Positions 44,177 to 55,006 are shown, counted from the first letter of the stretch. The stretch is DNA of 64,000 bases from Croceitalea dokdonensis DOKDO 023 (GCF_001306415.1 NZ_LDJX01000004.1:99501-163500), one strand, 5' to 3'. Numbers and translations are program-made. The notes: generated by a model from the sequence alone, not told the origin.

Positions 44177-44686
44177 ATGCGTATTTTTATCCTTTGTTTA
44201 TGGGTTCTCACCTCTGCCTCATTGACCGCACAAGAAGTAAAATGGATTTCTTGGAGTGAGGCCGTTGCCCTAACCAAGACCGAAGCCAACCCTAAGAAGG
44301 TTTTTGTAGATGTCTATACCGATTGGTGCGGTTGGTGTAAAAAAATGGACAAGGACACCTTTCAAAACCCTGAAGTGGCCGCTTACATGGCCCAAAACTA
44401 TTACATGGTAAAAATGGATGCCGAAGCAAAAGAGCCCATTGAATATGACGGCAGAACCTTTAAGTACGTTGCGCAAGGACGCAGGGGATACCATGAATTG
44501 GCCGCTGCCCTGTTGCAAGGCAAAATGAGTTATCCTACGGTCATATTTCTGGATGAAGACCTTAAAATGCTCTCTCCGGTGCCTGGATATCAAAAAGTGG
44601 GACCGTTCTTGGAAATTGCTAAATATTTTGGCGAAAACATTTATAAGGATAAAGATTGGAAAACCTATTCCAGCGCAGGAAAATAA
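44177..44686 (+). CDS. Secreted thioredoxin-like protein
   Basis: The 169-residue protein has a signal peptide (MRIFILCLWVLTSASLTAQ) and a thioredoxin fold with the redox motif in FVDVYTDWCGWCKKM (CGWC). A conserved cis-Pro region follows (MSYPTVIFLDED). It probably reduces or oxidises disulfides in the periplasm, as in the DUF255/thioredoxin_7 group. It lies 59 bp after lysA, with no obvious link to lysine synthesis. Confidence 0.9.
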   Translation: MRIFILCLWVLTSASLTAQEVKWISWSEAVALTKTEANPKKVFVDVYTDWCGWCKKMDKDTFQNPEVAAYMAQNYYMVKMDAEAKEPIEYDGRTFKYVAQGRRGYHELAAALLQGKMSYPTVIFLDEDLKMLSPVPGYQKVGPFLEIAKYFGENIYKDKDWKTYSSAGK

Positions 44687-44693
44687 AAGACCT

Positions 44694-44730
44694 TAAAAAA
44701 GAGACGCCCTCCCCTTAGCGGGAAAGACGT
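44694..44730 (-). terminator. Terminator of the permease/M1 peptidase gene
   Basis: On the minus strand ACGTCTTTCCC-gctaa-GGGGAGGGCGT folds completely if three G-U pairs are allowed, followed by CTCTTTTTT. It lies about 35 bp after the stop of the peptidase fusion gene. Confidence 0.75.
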
Positions 44731-44762
44731 TAACCTCCATTTTTATTTTCCATTTGTCGGCA

Positions 44763-47700
44763 CTAGTCCTCCTGCTCTACCTCCACCATATTATCATCTG
44801 GAATTCTATCGATCATTTTGTTATAGGGATCGATACCTACTTTGGCAGGACGCTTATCTACCTGAAAGGAATACCTGGTCTCCCCCGGTTGTACCCACAG
44901 CTTTTTCAATAGCAGGGGACGTTTAACGGTGAGCCCTTTGTTGTTGACTGTATCGGTCTGGAATATCCCTATTTCCAAGAGGTTTGGACGCTCCGGACTA
45001 TCCAAGGTTTTGCCAAGACCGTCATAATAATTTTTAGCACTTTCCACATCAAAACTTACTTCAAAGGTACCATCGGCATTTTCCTTAAAGGTGGCGTCCT
45101 TAGCTTTATTGGAGTACAAGGTAATTTTTTCAAAACTGTCCTTTAAATAATACTGTAAGCTATCGGGAGTCGCCCGTTTTAAATATTCATACCACTCATG
45201 GGTGGTAGTAAAAGGTGCTTTGGGTCTAAAAGCGGCTTCTTTTACATAGGCTTTAAATTGCTGGTTTAAGGAATCTTCGCCCACCAAATCTTGCAGCGCA
45301 TATAACACGAGGCCTCCCTTACGATACCAAACATAGGACTGTGTATCATTATCCAATAGGGTCTTTTCGAATTTGCTCTCAAAAGCGCGACTGCTCAAAT
45401 ACCTATCCAGTTCCTCCTTTAAAAATCGTTGCATCGCATCTACGCCATATTCTTTTTTCATCACCATTAAAGAAGAGTACTCTGCCATGGTCTCCGATAT
45501 CTGGTTGGCCCCCCGCGTTGCCGAGGGTGTTATCTGGTGCCCCCACCACTGGTGGGCCACCTCATGGGCGGTCACCGTGAACAGATAGTCCAGGTCATTG
45601 GGGTCACTAAAATCCCCAACCCAACCAAAACTTTCTGCAAAAGGCACCGTATTCGGAAACGACTGGGCAAATGTGGAATATCGTGGAAATTCCAGGATAC
45701 GAATCTGACGGTACTGATAAGGCCCGTAATTCTCCGTAAAGTAATCCATGGATTTCTTGACCCCGTTCACAAACCTATCTATATTATAGGTATGGCTTGG
45801 ATGATGAAAAATCTCTATGGCCACCGCATTGCCGTTTTTACCCTTCCAAGTTTCCCGGTGCACCTGGTACCTAGCTGAGGAAATATTATAAAAGAAATCC
45901 ATCTCACCTTCCATCTCGTAAGTGAAATAACTTCTTCCATTCTCCTTCCATTCTTTGGTTAAGTAACCTGGTAACACCGCTATCTGGTCCCCAGCGGTGC
46001 TTACGGTACCTTTAAAGGTAATGTAATCGGCATCATCATTAAACAAGAGGTTACTGGTACCCCAATCGTCTGTCTGTTCCGGTAATTGGTAGTCTTTGAC
46101 CGGAAGCTCATATTTCTTACGGTCTTGATCGCTAGAGAGTTCGCCGCTAGCATTATAACCAAAGGATGGAAAAAAACCATCATTTAGAAAAGTTCCGTTA
46201 TATACCAGTGAAGAACCGGAACCTTCATTGGGAAAACCGTTGTAATAGGCAGAAACATCCAATACCATGGTCAGGGTATCACCTGGCTGCATAGGTGTGC
46301 TAAAATTATAGATCTTATATCCATAATCCCCGTATTCCTTTTTGAGTACTGGTTCGCTTCCCTGAACGGTAAATTGGTTCACCTCTTTTTTTAACAGCCC
46401 TTCCGCTCCCCAGTTTAAATGTAAGCTTTCAATAACCTCATCGGTCTTATTGGTCATGGTAAAAACCGATTTGATTCGCGCCTTTCGTTCTTCGGGAGCC
46501 AAATCAGCCTTTAAATCAATAGCTACTACTTTGGGCTGCGCTATTTTATCATATGCTATCAACTCTTTTTCATAGTTGGCCCGCGCTAGGGTAGCCTCGT
46601 CATCCGTTACGTACTTATTAATGGTCTTGATATTAGTCCAAATAAATACCCCAATAGCGATAAAGGCTATAAGACAAGTACCCATGAGACCCATAGTTTG
46701 CCAGTTTAATCTGCTTTTGGCGACCTGAAGCCTAGCTTTGACACCAGAATCCGTGCCTCGTTTCCAAAACAAATAGCCTAATACTGTAAGCAGCCCACCG
46801 CAGGCCAGCCAATAGGTTTTAAACCATAGCAGCGCCTTGGTAAAGTGGCCAAAACCGTTCATATCCGAAATGGTATAGCCCGGTGCATAACTATAGAAAT
46901 ACATGTTATTATCAATCTCTGCCAACGAATTGATACCAAACAAAAGCACCCAAATAGCAATGGCAATTACATGGCCCAAAAACTTTTTGGTGACCACGGC
47001 ATGCACAAAGAATGCCAGCATTACAAAACTGATGTACTTGGGAAATTCAAACAGGTATAGTTCTTTGAAGTACATACCAAACTCAAAATTGAAATACCCT
47101 TGGAGCACTTGATTAAGTACCCCGCTAACCAAAATCATGTTCACCAAAATAAAACTGATGAGTACCAAGGCCAAAAATTTTGAGCCGTAAACGATACGAT
47201 TGGGTATGGGCAAAGAGCCAAAAATCTGGTCGTATTTCACGCCCCTTTCCCTGTGCATTACCTCACCGGTCATAAATACAATGAGCACAAAGACCAAAAT
47301 AATATAGGTAAAGTCTTTAACCTCTAACATGTAATACGTTAAGGGCAAGGAAGGTGTGCCGTAAATTGGGGCTCCAAAATACCCGTCAAAAAATAAGAAC
47401 GCTACCGCCGCAATCAGTATGGCCTTAAAGAAATTATCACCGATTATATTCTTGAATTCCATCCAAGTAAGCTTGAACAACAATTTTAAATTTTGGGCGC
47501 TACCAAACACCTTTTGCACCTTAGGTATTTTGGTAAGAGCCGCGCCACCCCTCACCGTATCTTTAATTAGTTTCTTTCCTGATTTTAGATTTTTACTAAG
47601 AAAGGACTGAAAATTGAATCTAAACAAGGTGAAAATAAACAGGGCTATGCTGATACCAATCCACATGATTCTGTTCCAGAACAAAAGCCCTTCAAAAGGT

Positions 47701-48401
47701 ATCAATTGGGTATTCTGTTCCTCTGGGGTCCAGTACTCTATTAAATTATTTAAACTGGTAAAACCAAAGGGGTCCAACAGGCTGGTAATGGTTTTATTGT
47801 CTATATCCTGGGTAAGGGTAAGAGTGACCAAATACGTAATGAACAAAAGTGCCCCACCAGCATACGCCAACATTACTCGTTTGGTAAGGCTTACCAAGGC
47901 AAAAAAGATGGTGCCGGCAAAAAACAGATTGGTCCAATAGATAATGAGTGTAGGCTGTAAGTAATGCCATAAGTTCAGGGAAGTATACCGATCTGCCTCC
48001 ACATAACCCGCATAGGGACCTATGAACGCCCCGATGATAAGTCCAAGGTGCAGGCCTGAACTTACTAAAAAGAGGGTGGTCATACTCCCAAAAAAACGTC
48101 CTAACAAGTATCCCTTTTCCGAGATGGGAAAGGAAAAAAAGTAGTTGTCCGTTTTATGCTCAATATCACGATATACAGGTACGCCCATGATGGCACTTGC
48201 AATCATAATAGCGAAAATACTGATGGTACCAAGGGTCGTTGCAATGGCAACAGGCGCATTTACAAATACCTTTTCCGATGCGGGCCCATTATCACCAATG
48301 GCTACGAACAGCCCAAACAAAAATAAGATTCCAAAGTAGGCCCAGGTGGCGGGTCTTTTTAAACGGTATTTGATTTCGAAAAGAAAAATTTCCTTAAACA
48401 T
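44763..48401 (-). CDS. ABC-2 permease fused to M1 family aminopeptidase
   Basis: I place the start at the ATG 48401 (MFKEIFLFEIKYRLKRPATW, 1212 residues), because the 22 residues before it look like leader sequence. The first ~620 residues contain about twelve transmembrane helices, resembling two ABC-2 permease units. The C-terminal half is a gluzincin M1 peptidase with the zinc motif HEVAHQWWGH (about residue 942) and the third zinc ligand Glu in SETMAEYSS 18-20 residues later. This fusion is a recognised Bacteroidota family of unknown function. Its ATPase is encoded just upstream (26-bp gap), so peptide handling coupled to transport is likely. Confidence 0.93.
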   Translation of the reverse strand: MFKEIFLFEIKYRLKRPATWAYFGILFLFGLFVAIGDNGPASEKVFVNAPVAIATTLGTISIFAIMIASAIMGVPVYRDIEHKTDNYFFSFPISEKGYLLGRFFGSMTTLFLVSSGLHLGLIIGAFIGPYAGYVEADRYTSLNLWHYLQPTLIIYWTNLFFAGTIFFALVSLTKRVMLAYAGGALLFITYLVTLTLTQDIDNKTITSLLDPFGFTSLNNLIEYWTPEEQNTQLIPFEGLLFWNRIMWIGISIALFIFTLFRFNFQSFLSKNLKSGKKLIKDTVRGGAALTKIPKVQKVFGSAQNLKLLFKLTWMEFKNIIGDNFFKAILIAAVAFLFFDGYFGAPIYGTPSLPLTYYMLEVKDFTYIILVFVLIVFMTGEVMHRERGVKYDQIFGSLPIPNRIVYGSKFLALVLISFILVNMILVSGVLNQVLQGYFNFEFGMYFKELYLFEFPKYISFVMLAFFVHAVVTKKFLGHVIAIAIWVLLFGINSLAEIDNNMYFYSYAPGYTISDMNGFGHFTKALLWFKTYWLACGGLLTVLGYLFWKRGTDSGVKARLQVAKSRLNWQTMGLMGTCLIAFIAIGVFIWTNIKTINKYVTDDEATLARANYEKELIAYDKIAQPKVVAIDLKADLAPEERKARIKSVFTMTNKTDEVIESLHLNWGAEGLLKKEVNQFTVQGSEPVLKKEYGDYGYKIYNFSTPMQPGDTLTMVLDVSAYYNGFPNEGSGSSLVYNGTFLNDGFFPSFGYNASGELSSDQDRKKYELPVKDYQLPEQTDDWGTSNLLFNDDADYITFKGTVSTAGDQIAVLPGYLTKEWKENGRSYFTYEMEGEMDFFYNISSARYQVHRETWKGKNGNAVAIEIFHHPSHTYNIDRFVNGVKKSMDYFTENYGPYQYRQIRILEFPRYSTFAQSFPNTVPFAESFGWVGDFSDPNDLDYLFTVTAHEVAHQWWGHQITPSATRGANQISETMAEYSSLMVMKKEYGVDAMQRFLKEELDRYLSSRAFESKFEKTLLDNDTQSYVWYRKGGLVLYALQDLVGEDSLNQQFKAYVKEAAFRPKAPFTTTHEWYEYLKRATPDSLQYYLKDSFEKITLYSNKAKDATFKENADGTFEVSFDVESAKNYYDGLGKTLDSPERPNLLEIGIFQTDTVNNKGLTVKRPLLLKKLWVQPGETRYSFQVDKRPAKVGIDPYNKMIDRIPDDNMVEVEQED

Positions 48402-48426
48402 AATTGCTGGATTTTTATGGGTTGAA

Positions 48427-49314
48427 CTATGCAGAAATGGTTTCCATTCGCGAAGTAATCTCAGCAAAATAAACGTCTTCTAAATTGGCAACGCTAGCCT
48501 CAAAAGTGGCGTCAGGTCGTTCATCACTTAACACATGTATCACGGTTTTACCTGCCTTTAAATGGGTAGATATTACCTGTAGGTCTGCCTGATAGGATGG
48601 AAGCTCTTGTTTTTGTACAGACTTCTTCCAAATACGGCCTTTTACGGCCTGTGTCAATTCAGCGGGATTACCCTTGGCCACCACTTCGCCCAAACAAATG
48701 ATGGCCATGTTATTACAGAGGTTTGAAATATCCTCTACAATATGGGTGGAAAGGATGACGATGGTATTCTCACCTATTTCACTTAACAAATTATGAAAGC
48801 GCACCCTTTCGGCCGGGTCCAAGCCAGCAGTGGGCTCATCAACTATAATCAATTGGGGTTCCCCAATCAATGCTTGGGCAATACCAAAACGTTGTTTCAT
48901 ACCTCCAGAATAGGTCCCAAGGCTTTTGTTCCTAACGTGCCACAGATTGGTTTTGGTCAAAAGGGATTCTACCAAATCCTTGCGCTCGCCCTTGCTGGAA
49001 ATTCCTTTTAAAGAAGCAATATGATCCAACATGGTGTAGGAGCTCACCTTAGGGTATACCCCAAACTCTTGCGGCAAGTAGCCAAGAATTTGCCTAACTT
49101 TTTCCTTGTCCTTGAGCACGTCTATTTCCCCTAAGGTCACAGTGCCTTCATCCGCCTCTTGCAAAGTGGCCAAGGTTCTCATTAAAGAAGATTTACCGGC
49201 ACCGTTTGGCCCCAAAAGGCCAAACATGCCGCTAGGTATGGTTAAATTCACTCCCTTTAAAGCCTGTACCCCGTTGGAGTAGGTTTTACTTAAATCCTGA
49301 ATGTGTAGTTGCAT
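48427..49314 (-). CDS. ABC transporter ATP-binding protein
   Basis: The start is taken at the ATG 49314 (MQLHIQDLSKTYSNGVQALKGVNL, 295 residues); the upstream extension to 49368 is not family-like. Motifs are GPNGAGKSS (Walker A), SGGMKQRFGIAQAL (signature), LIIVDEPTAGLDP (Walker B) and STHIVED (switch His). It lies just before the permease/M1 peptidase gene in the same direction and should power it. Confidence 0.94.
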   Translation of the reverse strand: MQLHIQDLSKTYSNGVQALKGVNLTIPSGMFGLLGPNGAGKSSLMRTLATLQEADEGTVTLGEIDVLKDKEKVRQILGYLPQEFGVYPKVSSYTMLDHIASLKGISSKGERKDLVESLLTKTNLWHVRNKSLGTYSGGMKQRFGIAQALIGEPQLIIVDEPTAGLDPAERVRFHNLLSEIGENTIVILSTHIVEDISNLCNNMAIICLGEVVAKGNPAELTQAVKGRIWKKSVQKQELPSYQADLQVISTHLKAGKTVIHVLSDERPDATFEASVANLEDVYFAEITSRMETISA

Positions 49315-49679
49315 TTGATGTGGTTTAGTTGTTGTGATTTTTGGAGTTTGAACAGGCAAGAACGACACGATACCACCAATAAAATGGGCAGGATTGCTTT
49401 AAGCCATTCAAAATCGCCTGAATGTATTCAAAAAATTTGAGATATCAAACAGCAATTTGGTATGGAAATACTTTATTTTCAAATGGTTAGATTGATACAG
49501 GAAACATGACCTAGGGAAAGGGCAATAGCGCTAGGGTATTTTGTACACCGTTGATGATAAAACCACCAAATAGAACGCTAGTTTAGTCCGATGTATGCGT
49601 ACTTTATCCTAATCTGGCTTTTTTAAAACGGACTTGGTTGTTTATCAGTCGTATTAAACCACCTTAAGGCACCTCCGCC
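49315..49679. other. 365-bp gap between ABC ATPase and guaB
   Basis: No gene or RNA is seen. The gap holds an imperfect palindrome TTTGA-gata-TCAAA at 49436-49449, which could be a regulator site for the ABC genes, and a small hairpin TAAGGC/GCCTTA at the guaB stop without a T-run. No convincing promoter could be assigned. Confidence 0.4.
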
Positions 49680-51152
49680 TTACCTACTGTAATTAGGGCT
49701 CTCTTTGGTAATGGTCACGTCATGAGGATGGCTTTCATTGATACCACTAGCGGTAATCTTTACAAAGCGACCGGTTTGTTTTAGGGTTTCGATGTCCTTG
49801 GCTCCGCAGTAGCCCATACCGGCCCTGAGCCCACCAACAAATTGATGGATGCTCTCAAAAAGGTCCCCTTTATAGGGAACACGCCCCACGATACCTTCCG
49901 GAACCAATTTTTTGATATCATCTTCCACATCTTGGAAATACCGGTCTTTGGAGCCTTGCTTCATGGCCTCTACCGAACCCATCCCGCGGTAACTTTTAAA
50001 CTTTCGGCCTTCATAAATAATGGTTTCGCCCGGACTTTCTTTGGTGCCTGCCAATAGTGAGCCCAACATCACGGTATCCGCACCGGCGGCTATGGCCTTA
50101 GGGATATCCCCCGTATATCTGATTCCCCCATCTGCTATGACGGGAACCCCGGAACCTTTAATGGCCGCGGCCACTTCTAAAACCGCCGAGAATTGGGGAA
50201 AACCTACTCCTGCCACCACACGGGTTGTGCATATAGAACCTGGGCCGATACCCACCTTAACGGCATCTGCACCGGCATTTACCAGATATTTTGCAGCTTC
50301 GCCAGTAGCGATGTTTCCTACAATGACCTCAAGGTCCGGAAAATGTTTCTTAACCTCTTTTAATACCATGACCACCCCTTTGGTGTGCCCATGGGCGGTA
50401 TCAATGACCACTGCATCCACACCTGCCTTAACCAAGGCTGCTGCCCTGTCTACGGCATCTGCGGTAACCCCCAACGCAGCCGCAACGCGAAGCCTACCGT
50501 ATTGGTCTTTGTTAGCGATTGGTTTTTGGGTCAGTTTGGTAATATCCCGGAATGTGATCAATCCTACCAACTTTTGGTGGTCATCTACCACAGGGAGTTT
50601 TTCTATTTTGTGCTCTTGTAAAATATCTTCTGCCTCCCCAAGGGTTGTTCCCGCTTTTGCAGTGACCAAATTTTCGGAGGTCATGACCTCCGCAATGGGT
50701 CTTTCGTTATTTTTTTCGAAACGCAAATCCCTATTGGTGACGATACCTATTAGCTTTCCGGCCTTGTCCACTATAGGGATACCGCCTATGCTATGTTCTT
50801 TCATACTGGCCTTGGCGTCTTTCACCAAACTGTCTAGCGGTAAGGTCACAGGGTCTAAAATCATTCCGCTTTCTGCCCGCTTCACACGCCTCACCTTCAT
50901 GGCCTGATCTTCAATCGTCATATTTTTGTGCAGCACCCCGATACCCCCTTCCTGGGCCATGGCAATGGCCATTCTGGATTCCGTTACCGTATCCATGGCA
51001 GCGGATATGATAGGAACGTTAATAGTGATATTTCTGGTAAATTTAGATTGGATATTGACCTCCCTGGGCAATACTTCTGAAAAAGCCGGGACTAAAAGTA
51101 CATCGTCATAAGTAAGACCTTCGCCAACTATTTTATTTAGGTGAGCCTGCAT
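49680..51152 (-). CDS. guaB: IMP dehydrogenase
   Basis: The enzyme oxidises IMP to XMP with NAD, the committed step to GTP. The 490-residue sequence starts [21 protein letters not shown] and contains two CBS domains (~95-205), the catalytic loop [10 protein letters not shown] (Cys about residue 306), the phosphate-binding [21 protein letters not shown] and the flap YRGMGS. All are characteristic. A good promoter lies directly upstream. It is monocistronic. Confidence 0.98.
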   Translation of the reverse strand: MQAHLNKIVGEGLTYDDVLLVPAFSEVLPREVNIQSKFTRNITINVPIISAAMDTVTESRMAIAMAQEGGIGVLHKNMTIEDQAMKVRRVKRAESGMILDPVTLPLDSLVKDAKASMKEHSIGGIPIVDKAGKLIGIVTNRDLRFEKNNERPIAEVMTSENLVTAKAGTTLGEAEDILQEHKIEKLPVVDDHQKLVGLITFRDITKLTQKPIANKDQYGRLRVAAALGVTADAVDRAAALVKAGVDAVVIDTAHGHTKGVVMVLKEVKKHFPDLEVIVGNIATGEAAKYLVNAGADAVKVGIGPGSICTTRVVAGVGFPQFSAVLEVAAAIKGSGVPVIADGGIRYTGDIPKAIAAGADTVMLGSLLAGTKESPGETIIYEGRKFKSYRGMGSVEAMKQGSKDRYFQDVEDDIKKLVPEGIVGRVPYKGDLFESIHQFVGGLRAGMGYCGAKDIETLKQTGRFVKITASGINESHPHDVTITKESPNYSR

Positions 51153-51175
51153 AGCAATTACGGATTAATTGCGTG

Positions 51176-51203
51176 CAAAGGTAGTGTTTTTTACGGTGGT
51201 CAA
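51176..51203 (-). promoter_or_regulatory. Promoter of guaB
   Basis: On the minus strand TTG (51201-51203), 17 bp, then TACCTTTG (51176-51183) match the Bacteroidota TTG / TAnnTTTG consensus exactly at the -7 box. The -7 box is 23 bp from the guaB ATG. Confidence 0.7.
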
Positions 51204-51302
51204 TGCATGATGGGTTTTTTCATCAAAATCAGGACGCCAATAACCTACACCCAGACCACAATATATAAGGCGCTACAAATAATATAGTCCATAACAGCCT
51301 AT

Positions 51303-52583
51303 TTAACTTATGGCCTTTTTTAATTTATATACAAAAAGATAATAGGCCATAGCAATAAATGATGTCCACCCTGCGGTTACAGCAATTATAGCTGTATGGC
51401 TAGCATGATAATTTTCTATAATAATGTAGTACATAAATAGAATCATTACTGAATAAATTAACCAGTTCATCCAATACCAAGAGCCCATTAACTTCTTTTT
51501 ATTTTTCTTTCTTTTCAAGGCTTTTTTTTTCGCTGTTATCCAGATACCCGATAAAACCAATGAGGAAATAGCAAGGCCAAATAAAAACCATAGAATTTTT
51601 GTGGGCAAACCGCCCCAATTACCAAAATGTAGTGGATCGGCAATGTCATTTAAATACATTACGGCGGGGATATCAGATGCTTTTTGTACATCAATTACCT
51701 CATAACTTTCCGGATGTATATATACCCTGTTGGCCCTTTGCCTTACCAAAGGAACATTACTATGGCCCGTGATGTAGATTGGGCCACTTTCACCCCTACT
51801 CGGGACTATATCACCTGCTTTTAAGCTTGGAATAGCTTCCTCGGCAAGTGCCGCTACACGATCATAATCGATAGTGTTGGTATTGTATGTTGCTACTAAA
51901 GCACCATTTAATTGAATTTTTGGAACTGGCGGATTGGATCGGGTTGCAACCTCAGCAATATTGGCACGTTCTAAAAAGTACCAAATACCTGTTATGGAAA
52001 ATAAAAGAGTGAAGGGAATAGACCATAAACCTACCAAACGGTGTAAACTTCTAAAAAAGAATAAGCTACCCTTGCCTACTTGTAATTGAAATAATTTCTT
52101 CCACCATTTTTTATAAAATACCAAGGCGGTAATAAGTGAAGTAAACAGTAAAAACGCAAATAAAAGAACGGTGAAATGTCCAATTTGAAATGGTATGAAC
52201 AAAAAGTAGTGTAGGTCTCTAAAAAAGCGCTGAAAAGTTAAAAAGGCTTCCCCTTGTATTTCTCCGGTATAGGGGTTTGCAAATACGTAACTCCTTTTTC
52301 CATTCTCCTCCTTATACAAGATGTCACATAAATAGGGTTCTTCAGTTCTCATCCAGAAAGTCATTCTGCCATTGGGAAAAGCAGATTGAAAATTTTGCAT
52401 AATCAAATTTCTGGATGCAAATTGTTCTTGAGATGTTGCCCTGATATCAGGGTTGAACAACCAATCCATCTCATGGCTCAAGGTAGCCAGTGTACCAGAA
52501 AAGCATACTATAAAAAATAGTATGCTCAACTTCACACCTATCCAACTGTGAATATCAAAGAATATTCTCTTTTTGACTTTCAT
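51303..52583 (-). CDS. PepSY-associated TM helix protein, probable siderophore/iron reductase
   Basis: This 426-residue inner-membrane protein has four main helices and PepSY-type periplasmic segments. The first helix (IHSWIGVKLSILFFIVCFSGTLA) is followed by HEMDWLF, and RSLHRLVGLWSIPFTLLFSITG contains histidines expected to bind haem. Family members near siderophore receptors are thought to reduce ferric siderophores in the periplasm. Its ATG overlaps the receptor stop by one base, so the two are translationally coupled. The base composition is AT-rich, like the receptor gene. Confidence 0.9.
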   Translation of the reverse strand: MKVKKRIFFDIHSWIGVKLSILFFIVCFSGTLATLSHEMDWLFNPDIRATSQEQFASRNLIMQNFQSAFPNGRMTFWMRTEEPYLCDILYKEENGKRSYVFANPYTGEIQGEAFLTFQRFFRDLHYFLFIPFQIGHFTVLLFAFLLFTSLITALVFYKKWWKKLFQLQVGKGSLFFFRSLHRLVGLWSIPFTLLFSITGIWYFLERANIAEVATRSNPPVPKIQLNGALVATYNTNTIDYDRVAALAEEAIPSLKAGDIVPSRGESGPIYITGHSNVPLVRQRANRVYIHPESYEVIDVQKASDIPAVMYLNDIADPLHFGNWGGLPTKILWFLFGLAISSLVLSGIWITAKKKALKRKKNKKKLMGSWYWMNWLIYSVMILFMYYIIIENYHASHTAIIAVTAGWTSFIAMAYYLFVYKLKKAIS

Positions 52584-55006
52584 TAAAACGTATATCCCAC
52601 ACTTAACAAATAATTCCTTGGAGCGCCCGGAAACAACCTTACATAACTATATCCGCCAACCCAATGGGTTTTATTAAAGATATTATTAAAAGTCAGCGCA
52701 ATTTTCACTTTATTTATTTTGTAAGCGAGACCTGCATCCCAAACCATATATTCTGGCAAGACTAAATCCTTTTCAAAAGTATTTCTGGAAGAAACAAAGT
52801 TGGAGCCAAGATTTATGTTTAAATCCCTAAAGAAACCTTGATCAAATTTATAATTAGCAAAAAAACCACCAGAATTTAAAGGTGCATTCTCCTTTCTACG
52901 ACCAATTTCTGTAATATCATCACTGTTGGTTATAGTTGCCACGTTATACGCATAATTGGCTGAAATATTAAAATTTCTCCCAATCTTGCCATTTACGTCT
53001 ACCTCAATACCCTTAGCTTCTTCTGCCCCGCGTTGCACCAAAAGCCCGGTTGTTTGATCTTCATACAATATATTTTGATTTTTTATCTCATAGGCTGCTA
53101 GGTTTACCGCCAATCTATCATTGAAAAAGGTACTTTTTGCACCTACTTCAAACATGGTGCCCAATTGAGGGTCAAATGTATTATTGATATTGCCCGTTAT
53201 ATCCACCGGATTTTGAGGTTGAAAACTTTCAGTATAAGTTGCGTATACATTGGTACTCTGGTTTAAACTGTATACGAAACCAAATCTTGGCAGGAATGCA
53301 GATTGTCTTACCTCTTGCTCATCGGCCTGTTCAAAATTTAGCTTGTCCGTATACCACTCTTGACGTAGACCTATAAGAACTTGCAACTTCTTAAACTTGA
53401 TTTGATCTTGGATATACAGACCGTTCGTAAAAAACTTTTGTGCGGCCAACTCGTTTCTACCCAAAATATAATCACTCGGAAAACCAAGTAGGTATGTAGG
53501 GTCTTGCAAATTAAAATGAGGAATATTAGGAACTGGATTTCCGTTATCGTCCAATAAAAAACGATTTGCTTCTTCCGGGTCATAGTTAGCGAGTCCACCA
53601 TCTACCGTTCTATAAATAGCTCCACTACTGGTAAAAATACCACCACCACCAACCGGGCGAACCGATTGAATGTAATCATAACCAGCCAATAATTTATGGG
53701 TTAACTGTCCTGTTTTACCTTCATACAAGAAGTAAGTGCTTACATTATCATTAATGCGTTCTTGTTCCCGAGCACTAATGCGCATTCCCATTAGTGTTGG
53801 TATTTCATTTCCTGCTCCATCCACTGCAAATCGATTTGATGTCCTATGTTCAAAAAGATCTTCTTTAAACGCATAACGCATGTAAGATGCATTGAATGAA
53901 AAATTATCGGTAAACTTGTGGTTCAATGAGAGTGTGCTGTAGGCTACCTGGGTTTCGTGGTAATCATTAGCAGCACCAATGGCAAAGGATATGGGCGTAG
54001 AATTCAAGTCTGTACCTGCCGATGCCCCAAAAATAGGCTGCCCCCTATCAAGCTTGCCATCAAAACTGGTTAAAACCAAGTCAAAATTAAGTTGGGTTCT
54101 ATCACTGGGGAGGAAAGAAATGGAAGGTGCTATCATAAGGGAATTAAACTCCTGAATATCCCGAAAATCATTTGAGTCTTCAAAACCAATGTTTAAGCGG
54201 TACAATAAAGTACCTTTTTTATCCAATGGACCTGTAAAATCCAAGGTTGCCCGTTGCGTATTAAAACTACCAGTGGTAAATGTGATGGCCTTGCGCTCTT
54301 CGGCCAGAGGTTTTTTTGTTACCCTATTCATAGTGCCACCTGGGGACGAATTCCCAAATACGGCAGATGCAGGTCCTTTTATGACCTCTACCCGCTCTAA
54401 ATTAGATGTCAATATCTGTGGTCCAAAAAGTCCTATGACCCTAAGTCCATTTATAAGTTCCTGTTGGGAGCGAAATCCGCGAATGGTAAAATCATTGTAA
54501 TAAGAGAATTGGTTAATTCCACTAATATTTTTTACCACATCGTTAACTCTAAAAGCCTGCCTATCTTCCATCACTTCCTTGGTAACATAACTTATTGCCT
54601 GTGGCGTATCCTTAATTAAGGTTGCGGTTTTTGTGGCACCAAAACTCAACTCGTTTTTATATGTGGTTGCCCTACGACCAATTATTTCTACCGCTTGTAA
54701 CGCTTCTGTATTGGCGTTTAAGAAAAAATCCACCACAATATTATCTTCATTGAAAACAACCTGCTTTTTAGATTGTGATGTATAGCCAATATATGATACC
54801 GTAATGGTATAAGTACCATTCGCTATATCTAAAAATTTGAAATGTCCTTTCTCATCGGTTGTGGCACCTCCATAATTAGACAGAATGACCGTAGCCCCCA
54901 TTAATGGCCTATCATTTTCATCTAGAATAGTACCCTGTATCTGCGTTTGCGAAAAAAGAATCACACTTAAATGCAAACAAAAAAATAGAATAAAATTTGT
55001 TTTCAT
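52583..55006 (-). CDS. TonB-dependent siderophore receptor (FhuA-like)
   Basis: This 807-residue outer-membrane receptor has a signal peptide, an N-terminal carboxypeptidase-regulatory-like domain (about 20-105, QIQGTILDENDRPLMGATVIL), a plug domain (KDTPQAISYVTKEVMEDRQ, IKGPASAVFGNSSPGGTMNRVTK) and a 22-strand barrel ending in YTF. The plug pattern is that of ferric-hydroxamate receptors, though ligand choice cannot be read from sequence. It is the first gene of the pair with the PepSY reductase and is divergent from the small gene at 55105. A palindromic candidate operator lies between the divergent genes. Confidence 0.95.
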   Translation of the reverse strand: MKTNFILFFCLHLSVILFSQTQIQGTILDENDRPLMGATVILSNYGGATTDEKGHFKFLDIANGTYTITVSYIGYTSQSKKQVVFNEDNIVVDFFLNANTEALQAVEIIGRRATTYKNELSFGATKTATLIKDTPQAISYVTKEVMEDRQAFRVNDVVKNISGINQFSYYNDFTIRGFRSQQELINGLRVIGLFGPQILTSNLERVEVIKGPASAVFGNSSPGGTMNRVTKKPLAEERKAITFTTGSFNTQRATLDFTGPLDKKGTLLYRLNIGFEDSNDFRDIQEFNSLMIAPSISFLPSDRTQLNFDLVLTSFDGKLDRGQPIFGASAGTDLNSTPISFAIGAANDYHETQVAYSTLSLNHKFTDNFSFNASYMRYAFKEDLFEHRTSNRFAVDGAGNEIPTLMGMRISAREQERINDNVSTYFLYEGKTGQLTHKLLAGYDYIQSVRPVGGGGIFTSSGAIYRTVDGGLANYDPEEANRFLLDDNGNPVPNIPHFNLQDPTYLLGFPSDYILGRNELAAQKFFTNGLYIQDQIKFKKLQVLIGLRQEWYTDKLNFEQADEQEVRQSAFLPRFGFVYSLNQSTNVYATYTESFQPQNPVDITGNINNTFDPQLGTMFEVGAKSTFFNDRLAVNLAAYEIKNQNILYEDQTTGLLVQRGAEEAKGIEVDVNGKIGRNFNISANYAYNVATITNSDDITEIGRRKENAPLNSGGFFANYKFDQGFFRDLNINLGSNFVSSRNTFEKDLVLPEYMVWDAGLAYKINKVKIALTFNNIFNKTHWVGGYSYVRLFPGAPRNYLLSVGYTF

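Noticed and set aside
49664-49681. TAAGGC/GCCTTA hairpin as the guaB terminator
   Set aside because: It overlaps the stop codon, has only six pairs and lacks a T-run on either strand.
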